Positions 52,473 to 61,086 of a stretch of DNA of 64,000 nucleotides are shown one piece after another. The DNA is taken from NCBI RefSeq assembly GCF_014647875.1, contig NZ_BMQA01000036.1:1-64000 (forward strand). Direction: 5' to 3'. A program made the position numbers and the translations under genes. Below the pieces are notes generated by a model. The model was not told the DNA's origin. It worked only from the letters and a program-made list of their open reading frames with translations, and did not search any database. The stretch's first letter is position 1. The number at the start of each line of letters is the position of its first letter. The DNA is from Streptomyces brasiliensis. Lineage in GTDB: Bacteria; Actinomycetota; Actinomycetes; Streptomycetales; Streptomycetaceae.

Positions 52473-53519
52473 TCAGGGGGCGAGCCACTGGGCGGTGTAC
52501 GCGTCGATCTCGGCGGTGATCCGGGCCTTGCCGGCCGCGTCCAGGAAGGAGGCCCCGACCGCGTTCTTGGCGAGGTCGGCCAGACCCCGCTCGTCGAGAT
52601 CCAGGAGGCGGGCGGCGACCGCGTACTCGTTGTTCAGGTCGGTGCCGAACATCGGCGGGTCGTCCGAGTTGATCGTGACCACGACTCCGGCACCGACGAA
52701 CTCCCTTATCGGGTGCTCCTCGAGAGTGCGCACGGCGCGGGTGGCGATGTTGGAGGTCGGGCAGACCTCCAGCGGGATGCGGTGCTCGGCGAGGTGCGCG
52801 AGCAGCTTCGGGTCCTGCGCGGAGCTGGTGCCGTGCCCGATGCGCTCGGCGCGCAGGTCGTTCAGCGCGTCCCACACCGTCTCCGGACCGGTCGTCTCAC
52901 CGGCGTGCGGGACGGAGCGCAGCCCGGCGGCGACGGCCCGGTCGAAGTAGGGCTTGAACTGCGGCCGGGGCACGCCGATCTCGGGTCCGCCGAGGCCGAA
53001 CGAGACCAGGCCCTCCGGACGGATCCGGTCGTCGGTGGCGAGCCGTGCCGTCTCCTCAGCCGCCGTCAGCCCGGCCTCGCCGGGGATGTCGAAGCACCAG
53101 CGCAGCACGGTCCCGAACTCCGCCTCGGCCGCCTTCCGCGCGTCCTCGATCGCGTCCATGAACGCGCGCTCGTCGATGCCGCGCCGGGTGGAGGAGTACG
53201 GCGTGATGGTCAGCTCGGCGTAGCGCACCTGCTGCCGGGCCAGGTCGCGCGCCACCTCGTACGTCAGCAGCCGTACGTCCTCCGGGGTGCGGATGAGGTC
53301 GACGACGGACAGGTACACCTCGATGAAGTGGGCGAAGTCCGTGAACGTGAAGTAGTCGGCCAGGGCCTCGGGGTCGGTGGGGACCTTGGAGTCGGGGTGA
53401 CGGGCGGCCAGTTCGGAGACGATCCGGGGGGAGGCGGAGCCGACGTGGTGGACGTGCAGTTCGGCCTTGGGCAGTCCGGCGATGAAGGGGTGCGGATCGC
53501 GGGCGGCGAAGTCGGTCAA
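52473..53519 (-). CDS. adenosine deaminase family protein
   Basis: A 348-residue amidohydrolase-fold enzyme converting adenosine to inosine. Metal and catalytic motifs: KAELHVHHVGS near residue 18 (HxH), RSVPHAGETTGPE near 195, ERIGHGTSS near 220 and INSDDPPMFGTD near 275. HVHHVGS replaces the more common HLHLDGS, as in a second ADA subgroup of streptomycetes, so substrate range may differ. The likely start is TTG 53519, four bases after AGGA, since no ATG/GTG fits the family start. It is followed by the phosphodiesterase gene and divergent from the DUF4190 gene. Confidence 0.92.
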   Translation of the reverse strand: MTDFAARDPHPFIAGLPKAELHVHHVGSASPRIVSELAARHPDSKVPTDPEALADYFTFTDFAHFIEVYLSVVDLIRTPEDVRLLTYEVARDLARQQVRYAELTITPYSSTRRGIDERAFMDAIEDARKAAEAEFGTVLRWCFDIPGEAGLTAAEETARLATDDRIRPEGLVSFGLGGPEIGVPRPQFKPYFDRAVAAGLRSVPHAGETTGPETVWDALNDLRAERIGHGTSSAQDPKLLAHLAEHRIPLEVCPTSNIATRAVRTLEEHPIREFVGAGVVVTINSDDPPMFGTDLNNEYAVAARLLDLDERGLADLAKNAVGASFLDAAGKARITAEIDAYTAQWLAP

Positions 53520-53738
53520 GGGTTCCTCCCCGGAACGGCGCCGGCGGACCGGAGTCCGGGCGCGGGTGATCGGCTGATCGGTGAGTCGGCAGTCATCGTA
53601 GGCCGCACCCGGACCGGCGTCGGCGTCGGCTTCCGATCTGCGTCGGCTGCGGTCCGGGGAGTCGCCGCTGTCCCGGACGGAGAGGCCTGGCGAGGACGCT
53701 TTACGATGGCGTGACGGTCGATGGAGGGGGATGGGGAC

Positions 53739-54491
53739 GTGACGGATCAGACGCAGCCACCGGGTGGCAGCGGGGGAGCGGGCTTCGATCCGTGGGCGGC
53801 CCCCGAGGACAAGCCGTCGCTGCAGAAGTCCCCGCAGCCGGGGTGGCAGCCCGCTCCGCAGGACCAGCCGTCGGCCACCGTGTGGCAGCCTCCGGCGCAG
53901 GACCAGCAGATCCCGACGCAGCAGCCTCCCTCCGTGCACGATCAGGCGACCATGGCGGCCATGCCGTCCCCCGGCTTCGGCCCGCCGGCCGGGACCCCGC
54001 CCCAGGGACAGGCGCCCGTCCAGGGCTGGGCCGAGGGCGCGGTGCCGCCCCCGCCGATAGGCCCCGCCGGCCCCGGCACACCGGGACCCGGCGGATACGG
54101 CTACCCCGCCTACCCGCAGGGCTACGGCTGGCCGGGGATGCCGATGGCGCCGCAGAACGGCATGGGCACCGCGGCGATGGTCCTCGGCATCCTGTCCATC
54201 TGCCTGTTCTGCCTCTACGGCGTGGTCTCCGTGGTGCTCGGTGTCATCGCCGTGATCCTCGGCGTCAAGGGAAAGAAGCGGGCCGAGCGCGGCGAGGCCA
54301 CCAACCGCGGCCAGGCCCAGGCGGGCCTCGTCACCGGCATCATCGGAATCGTCGTCGGTCTCGCCGCGATCGCCCTGATCGTCTTCAGCATCGTGTACGC
54401 CGTCCGGCACGGCGACGACACCTCGGACTACGACGACCCCTACTACAACTCGGCACCCAGCATCTCGACCCCGCTGCCCGCACAGGACTGA
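53739..54491 (+). CDS. DUF4190 domain membrane protein with Pro/Gln-rich N-terminus
   Basis: A 250-residue protein with a disordered cytoplasmic first half rich in Pro, Gly and Gln (to about residue 140), then two membrane helices (AMVLGILSICLFCLYGVVSV near 150 and GLVTGIIGIVVGLAAIALIV near 200) separated by a short basic loop GVKGKKRAERGEATNRGQAQ. This helix-loop-helix is the DUF4190 domain. Function unknown. GTG 53739 follows GGAGGGGG. TACGAT at 53702-53707 may be the -10. A strong terminator follows. Confidence 0.85.
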   Translation: MTDQTQPPGGSGGAGFDPWAAPEDKPSLQKSPQPGWQPAPQDQPSATVWQPPAQDQQIPTQQPPSVHDQATMAAMPSPGFGPPAGTPPQGQAPVQGWAEGAVPPPPIGPAGPGTPGPGGYGYPAYPQGYGWPGMPMAPQNGMGTAAMVLGILSICLFCLYGVVSVVLGVIAVILGVKGKKRAERGEATNRGQAQAGLVTGIIGIVVGLAAIALIVFSIVYAVRHGDDTSDYDDPYYNSAPSISTPLPAQD

Positions 54492-54498
54492 CGGGGAC

Positions 54499-54537
54499 GG
54501 CGCGGGCCTCCGACCGGTGCGGAGGGCGGCCCGCGCC
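54499..54537. terminator. bidirectional terminator
   Basis: GGCGCGGGCC (54499-54508) pairs with GGCCCGCGCC (54528-54537), with an inner TCCG/CGGA stem. It lies between the convergent DUF4190 and NADAR genes. Confidence 0.85.
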
Positions 54538-54572
54538 TTCGGCCGACGCGGCCCCCGGTTCGCCCCCCCGTC

Positions 54573-55130
54573 TCAGCCCTCCCGCAATCGCCGCCGCGCT
54601 TCCATCAGTGCGAACCCCAGCAGGTTCAGCCCCCGCCACCGCTCGGGTGTCTCCGCCGCGTCGTCGTCCACCGCGAGGCCTATGCCCCACACGCGGTCGA
54701 CCGGGCTCGCCTCGACCAGGACGCGCTCGCCCGTGTTCAGCAGGAACTCACGCAACCCGGCGTGCGCCGCGAACTTGTGGAAGCTGCCCTCCGCGACGAT
54801 CCCGAAGCGCTCCCGCTCCCACACCGCGTTGTCGAAGCCGCGCACCAGACGCCCCGCCTTCTTCGCCTCGGCGGGATGACCGGAGGCGAGCACGCGGCGC
54901 TCCCCCTCCGCGTCCCCGAAGAGCCGCGCCTTTCCGGCCATCATCCAGTGCTCCGCCGTCGCGTACTCCACCCCGTCGACCGTGAACGGCGACGGCCACC
55001 ACTGGCTGAGACAGCTCGCCCCGACCCGTCCGTCGGGCCGCGGCCGGTGCCCCCAGAAGTGCAGATACCTGACGCGCTCCCCCGCGTGGACCTCCCTGAT
55101 CAGGGACTCCACCGAATCGATCTTCCCCAT
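54573..55130 (-). CDS. NADAR family protein (YbiA-like)
   Basis: A 185-residue protein of the NADAR/YbiA/RibX family: VRYLHFWGHRPRPDGRV, SQWWPSPFTVDGVEYATAEH, WMMAGKARLFGD and VDRVWGIGL. Family members cleave the N-glycosidic bond of early riboflavin intermediates or reverse ADP-ribosylation on DNA or protein. Which applies here cannot be read from sequence. ATG 55130 is chosen over the upstream frame. It is divergent from the polyamine operon. Confidence 0.92.
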   Translation of the reverse strand: MGKIDSVESLIREVHAGERVRYLHFWGHRPRPDGRVGASCLSQWWPSPFTVDGVEYATAEHWMMAGKARLFGDAEGERRVLASGHPAEAKKAGRLVRGFDNAVWERERFGIVAEGSFHKFAAHAGLREFLLNTGERVLVEASPVDRVWGIGLAVDDDAAETPERWRGLNLLGFALMEARRRLREG

Positions 55131-55202
55131 GCACGCCAGTGTCGCAGTCACCACTGACACTCCGTCCTCCCTTTTCCGCGCCGACTCGACACCTGGTCGA
55201 CA

Positions 55203-55269
55203 GATTCCGTCGCGTAACCAAAAGGCAACAACGGAATCACTTGTTGGAGTCCCTTGGCTCTGTCAGGAT
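55203..55269 (+). promoter_or_regulatory. operator-like inverted repeat and promoter of the polyamine operon
   Basis: GATTCCGT (55203-55210) and ACGGAATC (55231-55238) are perfect inverted repeats 20 nt apart. TTGTTG (55241-55246) and CAGGAT (55264-55269), spaced by 17 nt, form a plausible promoter directly after them and 70 nt before the aldehyde dehydrogenase. Confidence 0.45.
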
Positions 55270-55338
55270 CGGCACTCAAATCGAGCTGGAGCCACGCCAC
55301 CCGCCCCCCGGACGGGACGCACGGCGGAGGAGAGCGAC

Positions 55339-56874
55339 ATGCACAACCCGGGCACCGCCACCCCGGAACGATTCCCGGCGCAGGAGCGCTTCGCGGGCGG
55401 CGCGCAGTACATCGCCGGACGCCTGGTCAAGGGCACCTCCGGCCGCACCCATGCCGTGATCGACCCGGCCACCGGCGAGGACGTGTTCACGTACGAGCTG
55501 GCCGGCCCGGACGACGTGGACGCGGCCGTCGCCGCCGCTCGCGCCGCCTTCCCGGGCTGGTCCGCCACCACCCCCGGCGAGCGCTCGGACGCGCTGCACC
55601 GGTTCGCCGCCGTCCTCGCCGACCGCGCCGAGGACTTCGCCCGCGCCGAGTCCCTCCAGTGCGGCAAGCCGCTGAAGCTCACGCGCGAGTTCGACGTCCC
55701 GGGGACGATCGACAACACCGCGTTCTTCGCCGGCGCCGCACGGCATCTGCAGGGGCAGTCCGCCGGTGAGTACTCCGGGGACCACACGTCGTACGTCCGC
55801 CGTGAGCCGATCGGTGTCGTCGGGTCAATCGCCCCCTGGAACTATCCCCTCCAGATGGCCGCCTGGAAGATCCTCCCGGCGATCGCCGCGGGCAACACCA
55901 TCGTGCTGAAGCCCGCCGAGCTGACCCCGCTCACCTCGCTCCTGTTCGCCGAGGCGGCCACGGACGCGGGCATCCCGGACGGGGTGATCAACATCGTCAC
56001 CGGCACCGGAAGGGAGGCCGGTGAGCATCTCGTCGGCCACCCCGATGTCGCCATGACCTCCTTCACCGGCTCCACTGCCGTAGGCAGGCGCGTCGCCGAG
56101 ATCGCCACCGCCACCGTCAAGCGCCTCCACCTGGAACTTGGCGGCAAGGCGCCCTTCGTGGTCTTCGACGACGCCGACCTGGAGGCGGCGGTCAACGGCG
56201 CGGTCGCGGGCGCGCTCATCAACACCGGGCAGGACTGCACGGCCGCCACGCGCGCGTACGTGCAACGTCCGCTCTATGAGGCGTTCGTCGAGAAGACGGC
56301 CGCCCTCATGGCCACGGTCCGGCTCGGCGACCCGTTCGCCCCCGGCACCGACCTCGGTCCCCTGATCTCCCACGTCCAGCGCGACCGGGTCGCCGCCTTC
56401 GTCGACCGTGCGCGTGCCTACGCGCGCGTGGTGACCGGCGGCGAGGCCCCACAGGAGGAGCTCAAGAACGGCGCGTACTATCGGCCCACCCTCATCGCCG
56501 ACGCGCCCCGGGACAGCGAGGTCGTCCAGTCCGAGATCTTCGGTCCGGTGCTGGTCGTCCTGCCGTTCGACAGTGATGACGAGGGCATCCAGCTGGCCAA
56601 CGACACCCCGTATGGTTTGGCTGCCTCCGCGTGGAGCCGGGACGTCTACCGGGCGAACCGTGCCACCCGGGAGATCAAGGCGGGATGTGTATGGATCAAC
56701 GACCACATCCCGATCATCAGCGAGATGCCGCACGGCGGTTTTCAGCAGTCCGGCTTCGGCAAGGACATGTCTGCTTACTCCTTCGAGGAGTACACGCAGG
56801 TCAAGCACGTCATGTTCGACAACACGGCGGTCGCCCGGAAGGACTGGCACCGCACGATCTTCGGGGACCGATAG
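55339..56874 (+). CDS. aldehyde dehydrogenase (second, polyamine operon)
   Basis: A 511-residue NAD-dependent aldehyde dehydrogenase related to that at 36603-38042. Motifs: SIAPWNYPLQMAAWKILPAI, LELGGKAPFVVFDDADL, INTGQDCTAATRAY with catalytic Cys300 and EIFGPVLV. It has about 30 extra N-terminal residues. ATG 55339 follows GGAGGAGA. First gene of a run with PotD-, PotA-, PotB-, PotC-like genes and an amine oxidase, so it should oxidise aminoaldehydes formed from putrescine or spermidine. Confidence 0.93.
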   Translation: MHNPGTATPERFPAQERFAGGAQYIAGRLVKGTSGRTHAVIDPATGEDVFTYELAGPDDVDAAVAAARAAFPGWSATTPGERSDALHRFAAVLADRAEDFARAESLQCGKPLKLTREFDVPGTIDNTAFFAGAARHLQGQSAGEYSGDHTSYVRREPIGVVGSIAPWNYPLQMAAWKILPAIAAGNTIVLKPAELTPLTSLLFAEAATDAGIPDGVINIVTGTGREAGEHLVGHPDVAMTSFTGSTAVGRRVAEIATATVKRLHLELGGKAPFVVFDDADLEAAVNGAVAGALINTGQDCTAATRAYVQRPLYEAFVEKTAALMATVRLGDPFAPGTDLGPLISHVQRDRVAAFVDRARAYARVVTGGEAPQEELKNGAYYRPTLIADAPRDSEVVQSEIFGPVLVVLPFDSDDEGIQLANDTPYGLAASAWSRDVYRANRATREIKAGCVWINDHIPIISEMPHGGFQQSGFGKDMSAYSFEEYTQVKHVMFDNTAVARKDWHRTIFGDR

Positions 56875-56925
56875 CAGGCAGGCCGCCGGACGTGCGGCCG
56901 AACCTCCCGAAAGGGCACCACGCGC

Positions 56926-58173
56926 ATGGAGCAGTACGAGCCCGACCGCCTGACCCCGGCCCAAGTGGCCGCCGTGCGGCGCAGCTTCCGCAATGGGCGG
57001 GCCTCCCTCACCCGCCGATCCCTGCTGCGCGCCTCAGCAGGTGGCGCGCTCGCGGTCGGCGGACTCGGGGCGCTGAGCGGATGCGGGATCCCCGCGGCCG
57101 GCAAGAGCCAGGGCGGCACGTCCGCGCAGGACCACTCGGCCAAGGAGAAGATCGTCAACTTCTCCAACTGGACCGAGTACATCGACGTCGACGACAGCGG
57201 CAAGCACCACCCCACGCTCGAGACGTTCCGCGGGCAGACCGGCATCACGGTCAAGTACACCGAGGACATCAACGACAACAACGAGTTCTTCGGCAAGATC
57301 AAGCCGCAGCTTGCCGCGGGCCAGGACACCGGCCGCGACCTGATCGTCCTCACCGACTGGCTGGCCGCCCGGCTGATCCGCCTTGGGTGGGTCCAGAAGC
57401 TGGACGCGTCGAACCTCCCGCACGCCTTCGCCAACTTGTCGGATCAGTTCCGCGCCCCCGACTGGGATCCCGGTCGGGCCTACTCGTACCCCTGGCAGGG
57501 CGTATCGACCATCATCGCCTTCAACAAGAAGGCGCTCGACGGCATCGAGGTCAAGTCGGTATCCGACCTCCTCGACAACCCCAAGCTCAAGGGGCGCGTG
57601 GGTTTCCTGTCGGAGATGCGTGACAGCATCGGCATGACCCTGCTCGACATGGGCAAGGACCCGGCGAAGTTCACCGACGGCGACTTCGACGCGGTGATCG
57701 CCCGTCTGCAGAAAGCCGTCGACAAGGGGCAGATCCGCCGTTTCACCGGCAACGACTACACGTCCGACCTCACCAAGGGCGACCTGGCGGCCTGTGTGGC
57801 CTGGGGCGGTGACATCGTCCAGCTCCAGGCCGACAGCCCGGACGTCGACTACGTCATACCGGACAGCGGCTACATGACGGCGACCGACAACATGCTGATC
57901 CCGAACGGGGCCCGTCACAAGGCGAACGCCGAGCGGCTCATCGACTTCTACTACGAGCCCGACCAGGCCGCCGCGCTCGCCGGCTACGTCAACTACGTGA
58001 GTCCGGTCGACGGCGTGCGGCCCTACCTCGAGAAGATCGACAAGGACGCGGCGAACAACCCGCTGATCCTTCCCGACAAGGCCATGGCCGCGAAGTCCCA
58101 CGCCTTCCGCTCGCTGAGCCAGAAGGAAGAGACGGCCTACGAAGAGAAGTTCGCGAAGCTCACAGGGGCGTGA
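56926..58173 (+). CDS. potD: spermidine/putrescine ABC substrate-binding lipoprotein
   Basis: A 415-residue PotD-like binding protein exported by a twin-arginine signal (TRRSLLRASAGG) and lipidated at LSGC. Mature motifs: VNFSNWTEYIDVDDSG, VKYTEDINDNNEFFGKI, RRFTGNDYTSDL and VAWGGDIVQLQADSP. It is a paralogue of 38084-39334. The stop overlaps the potA start (GTGA). Confidence 0.93.
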   Translation: MEQYEPDRLTPAQVAAVRRSFRNGRASLTRRSLLRASAGGALAVGGLGALSGCGIPAAGKSQGGTSAQDHSAKEKIVNFSNWTEYIDVDDSGKHHPTLETFRGQTGITVKYTEDINDNNEFFGKIKPQLAAGQDTGRDLIVLTDWLAARLIRLGWVQKLDASNLPHAFANLSDQFRAPDWDPGRAYSYPWQGVSTIIAFNKKALDGIEVKSVSDLLDNPKLKGRVGFLSEMRDSIGMTLLDMGKDPAKFTDGDFDAVIARLQKAVDKGQIRRFTGNDYTSDLTKGDLAACVAWGGDIVQLQADSPDVDYVIPDSGYMTATDNMLIPNGARHKANAERLIDFYYEPDQAAALAGYVNYVSPVDGVRPYLEKIDKDAANNPLILPDKAMAAKSHAFRSLSQKEETAYEEKFAKLTGA

Positions 58174-59330
58174 CGATGATGACGACAGACAGCAGCGGCG
58201 ACGTCCGCCTCTCCGGGATCGGCAAGACCTACGGTTCCTTCACCGCCGTACACCCGCTCGACCTGACCGTGCCGCAGGGCTCGTTCTTCGCCCTGCTCGG
58301 CGCCTCCGGCTGCGGCAAGACCACCACCCTGCGCATGATCGCAGGTCTGGAGGAACCGTCCTCCGGCACCGTGCACCTCGGCGACCAGGACGTGACCCAT
58401 CTGCCGCCGTACAAGCGGCCGGTGAACACGGTCTTCCAGTCGTACGCCCTCTTCCCGCACCTCGACATCTTCGAGAACGTCGCCTTCGGACTGCGCCGGC
58501 GCGGCATCAAGTCGGTGAAGAAGCAGGTCGACGAAATGCTGGAGCTGGTCCAGCTCGGCGAGCAGGCGCGCAAGAAGCCGCACCAGCTCTCCGGTGGCCA
58601 GCAGCAGCGCGTCGCCGTCGCCCGAGCACTGATCAACCACCCCAAGGTGCTCCTCCTCGACGAGCCCCTCGGCGCCCTCGACCTCAAGCTGCGCCGTCAG
58701 ATGCAGCTGGAGCTCAAGCGCATCCAGACCGAGGTCGGCATCACCTTCATCCATGTCACGCACGACCAGGAGGAGGCCATGACCATGGCCGACACGGTCG
58801 CCGTGATGAACGCGGGCCGTGTCGAGCAGCTCGGCTCGCCCACCGACCTCTACGAGAACCCGCAGACCACGTTCGTCGCCAACTTCCTCGGCACCTCCAA
58901 CCTGATCGAGGCCGAGGTGGACAGCAAGACCGGCGGCGAGATCGTCGTACGGGCCGGCGGCGGCAAGCTGCTGCTGCCCGAGGCGCGATGTTCCGCGTCG
59001 ACCACGACCGGTGGCAAGGTGCTGGTCGGTGTCCGCCCCGAGAAGATCTCCCTCGCCCACGCCGACGACGCGGGCGAGATATCCGAGGCCCGCAACCGCA
59101 TCACCGGCAAGATCGTGGACTCCAGTTTCATCGGCGTCTCCACGCAGTACGTCGTCGACAGCCCGGCCTGCCCCGGGTTCGAGGTCTACGCCCAGAACAT
59201 CGACCGCGACCCCCGGCTCGTGCCCGGTGCCGAGGTCGTCCTGCACTGGAGCCCAGCCCACACCTTCGGGCTCGACGCGGCCCAGGACATCGACGCCGGG
59301 GTGGAGACCGTCGAGGAAGAGGCCGCGTAG
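58170..59330 (+). CDS. potA: spermidine/putrescine ABC transporter ATP-binding protein
   Basis: A 386-residue ATPase. Walker A GASGCGKTT near residue 44, Q-loop FQSYALFPH near 89, signature LSGGQQQRVAVARAL near 139, Walker B LLLDEPLGALD and H-loop VTHDQEEAM near 198, then a TOBE-like C-terminal domain (from about residue 250, including VGVRPEKISLAH). The start is GTG 58170 overlapping the potD stop. ATG 58176 is possible. It powers PotB/PotC. Confidence 0.95.
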   Translation: MTMMTTDSSGDVRLSGIGKTYGSFTAVHPLDLTVPQGSFFALLGASGCGKTTTLRMIAGLEEPSSGTVHLGDQDVTHLPPYKRPVNTVFQSYALFPHLDIFENVAFGLRRRGIKSVKKQVDEMLELVQLGEQARKKPHQLSGGQQQRVAVARALINHPKVLLLDEPLGALDLKLRRQMQLELKRIQTEVGITFIHVTHDQEEAMTMADTVAVMNAGRVEQLGSPTDLYENPQTTFVANFLGTSNLIEAEVDSKTGGEIVVRAGGGKLLLPEARCSASTTTGGKVLVGVRPEKISLAHADDAGEISEARNRITGKIVDSSFIGVSTQYVVDSPACPGFEVYAQNIDRDPRLVPGAEVVLHWSPAHTFGLDAAQDIDAGVETVEEEAA

Positions 59331-59332
59331 AC

Positions 59333-60262
59333 ATGTCGACCCTCACCGAGGCGCCCCCGCCTCTCGCGCCCGCCGCGCCGGAGAAGAAGCCACCGCGCAA
59401 GCGCGGCCGGTTCACGCCGTACTGGCTGCTGCTGCCCGGCATCCTGTGGCTGCTGGTCTTCTTCGCGCTGCCGATGCTCTACCAGGCGTCCACGTCAGTG
59501 CAGACGGGTTCCCTGGAGCAGGGGTACAAGGTCACCTGGCACTTCGCGACCTACTGGGACGCGCTGAGCGAGTACTGGCCGCAGTTCCTGCGCTCGGTCC
59601 TGTACGCGGCCGCCGCGGCCGTGCTGTGTCTGCTGCTCGGCTACCCGCTGGCGTATCTGATCGCCTTCCGCGCGGGCCGCTGGCGCAACCTGATCATGAT
59701 CCTGGTGATCGCGCCGTTCTTCACCAGCTTCCTGATCCGCACCCTGGCCTGGAAGACGATCCTCGCGGACAGCGGACCGGTCGTCAGCACCCTCAACACG
59801 CTGCATGTCCTCGACGTCACCAACTGGCTCGGCTGGACAGCGGGCGACCGCGTCCTGGCCACACCGCTCGCGGTGGTGTGCGGACTGACGTACAACTTCC
59901 TGCCGTTCATGGTCCTGCCGCTGTACACCTCGCTCGAGCGCATCGACGGACGGCTGCACGAGGCGGCGGGCGACCTGTACGCCAAGCCGTTCACCACCTT
60001 CCGCAAGGTGACGTTCCCGCTCTCGATGCCGGGCGTGGTCTCCGGCACGCTGCTGACCTTCATCCCGGCCGCCGGCGACTACGTGAACGCCGAACTCCTC
60101 GGCTCCACCGACACGAGAATGATCGGTAACGTCATCCAGACGCAGTTCCTGCGCATTCTCGACTATCCGACGGCGGCGGCCCTCTCCTTCATTCTCATGG
60201 CCGCGATCCTGTTCATGGTCACCTTCTACATCCGCAGGTCCGGGACGGAGGATCTGGTCTAA
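59333..60262 (+). CDS. potB: spermidine/putrescine ABC transporter permease PotB-like
   Basis: A 309-residue membrane protein with six helices after a basic/proline-rich N-terminus of about 28 residues. EAA loop HEAAGDLYAKPFTTFRKVTF near residue 218. APFFTSFLIRTLAWKTIL near 126 is typical of PotB. ATG 59333 is two bases after the potA stop, and the stop is directly followed by the potC ATG. Confidence 0.94.
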   Translation: MSTLTEAPPPLAPAAPEKKPPRKRGRFTPYWLLLPGILWLLVFFALPMLYQASTSVQTGSLEQGYKVTWHFATYWDALSEYWPQFLRSVLYAAAAAVLCLLLGYPLAYLIAFRAGRWRNLIMILVIAPFFTSFLIRTLAWKTILADSGPVVSTLNTLHVLDVTNWLGWTAGDRVLATPLAVVCGLTYNFLPFMVLPLYTSLERIDGRLHEAAGDLYAKPFTTFRKVTFPLSMPGVVSGTLLTFIPAAGDYVNAELLGSTDTRMIGNVIQTQFLRILDYPTAAALSFILMAAILFMVTFYIRRSGTEDLV

Positions 60263-61063
60263 ATGCCCTTCGTCAACTGGCTCAAGCGCCATCTCGTCGT
60301 CATCGCAGGTCTCGTGACCCTCGGGTATCTCCTGCTGCCGAACGTCATCGTGACGGTGTTCTCCTTCAACAAGCCGAAGGGACGCTTCAACTACGAGTGG
60401 CAGCAGTTCTCCACGGACGCCTGGAAGGACCCGTGCGGCGTCGCCGACATGTGCGGCTCGCTGTCCCTCAGCCTCCAGATCGCCGTGTGGGCGACGGTCG
60501 GTGCCACCGTGCTCGGCACGATGATCGCCTTCGCGCTGGTCCGCTACCGCTTCCGGGCGCGGGGCGCCGTCAACTCGCTGATCTTCCTGCCCATGGCCAT
60601 GCCCGAGGTCGTCATGGCGGCCTCGCTGCTCACCCTGTTCCTCAACATGGGTGCCCAACTCGGCTTCTGGACGATCCTGATCGCGCACATCATGTTCTGC
60701 CTCAGTTTCGTCGTCACTGCGGTCAAGGCACGCGTGATGTCGATGGACCCGCGACTGGAGGAGGCGGCCCGCGACCTGTACGCCGGGCCCGTGCAGACCT
60801 TCGTCCGGGTCACCCTGCCCATCGCGGCACCCGGAATCGCCGCGGGCGCGCTGCTGTCCTTCGCGCTCTCCTTCGACGATTTCATCATCACCAATTTCAA
60901 CGCGGGCTCGACCGTCACCTTCCCCATGTTCGTCTGGGGCTCGGCACAGCGCGGAACGCCCGTTCAGATCAATGTCATCGGCACGGCCATGTTCCTTGTC
61001 GCCGTACTGTTCGTCCTGTTCTCCATGGTCGTCAGCAATCGACGCACCAGGCAAAAGGCATGA
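60263..61063 (+). CDS. potC: spermidine/putrescine ABC transporter permease PotC-like
   Basis: A 266-residue six-helix permease. SFNKPKGRFNYEWQQFS after the first helix and EEAARDLYAGPVQTFVRVTL (EAA loop) near residue 170 are typical, as is FALSFDDFIITNF near 205. ATG 60263 abuts the potB stop. An amine oxidase gene follows 24 nt later. Confidence 0.94.
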   Translation: MPFVNWLKRHLVVIAGLVTLGYLLLPNVIVTVFSFNKPKGRFNYEWQQFSTDAWKDPCGVADMCGSLSLSLQIAVWATVGATVLGTMIAFALVRYRFRARGAVNSLIFLPMAMPEVVMAASLLTLFLNMGAQLGFWTILIAHIMFCLSFVVTAVKARVMSMDPRLEEAARDLYAGPVQTFVRVTLPIAAPGIAAGALLSFALSFDDFIITNFNAGSTVTFPMFVWGSAQRGTPVQINVIGTAMFLVAVLFVLFSMVVSNRRTRQKA

Positions 61064-61086
61064 CCGCTCTGTAGGGAGTTGAAATC

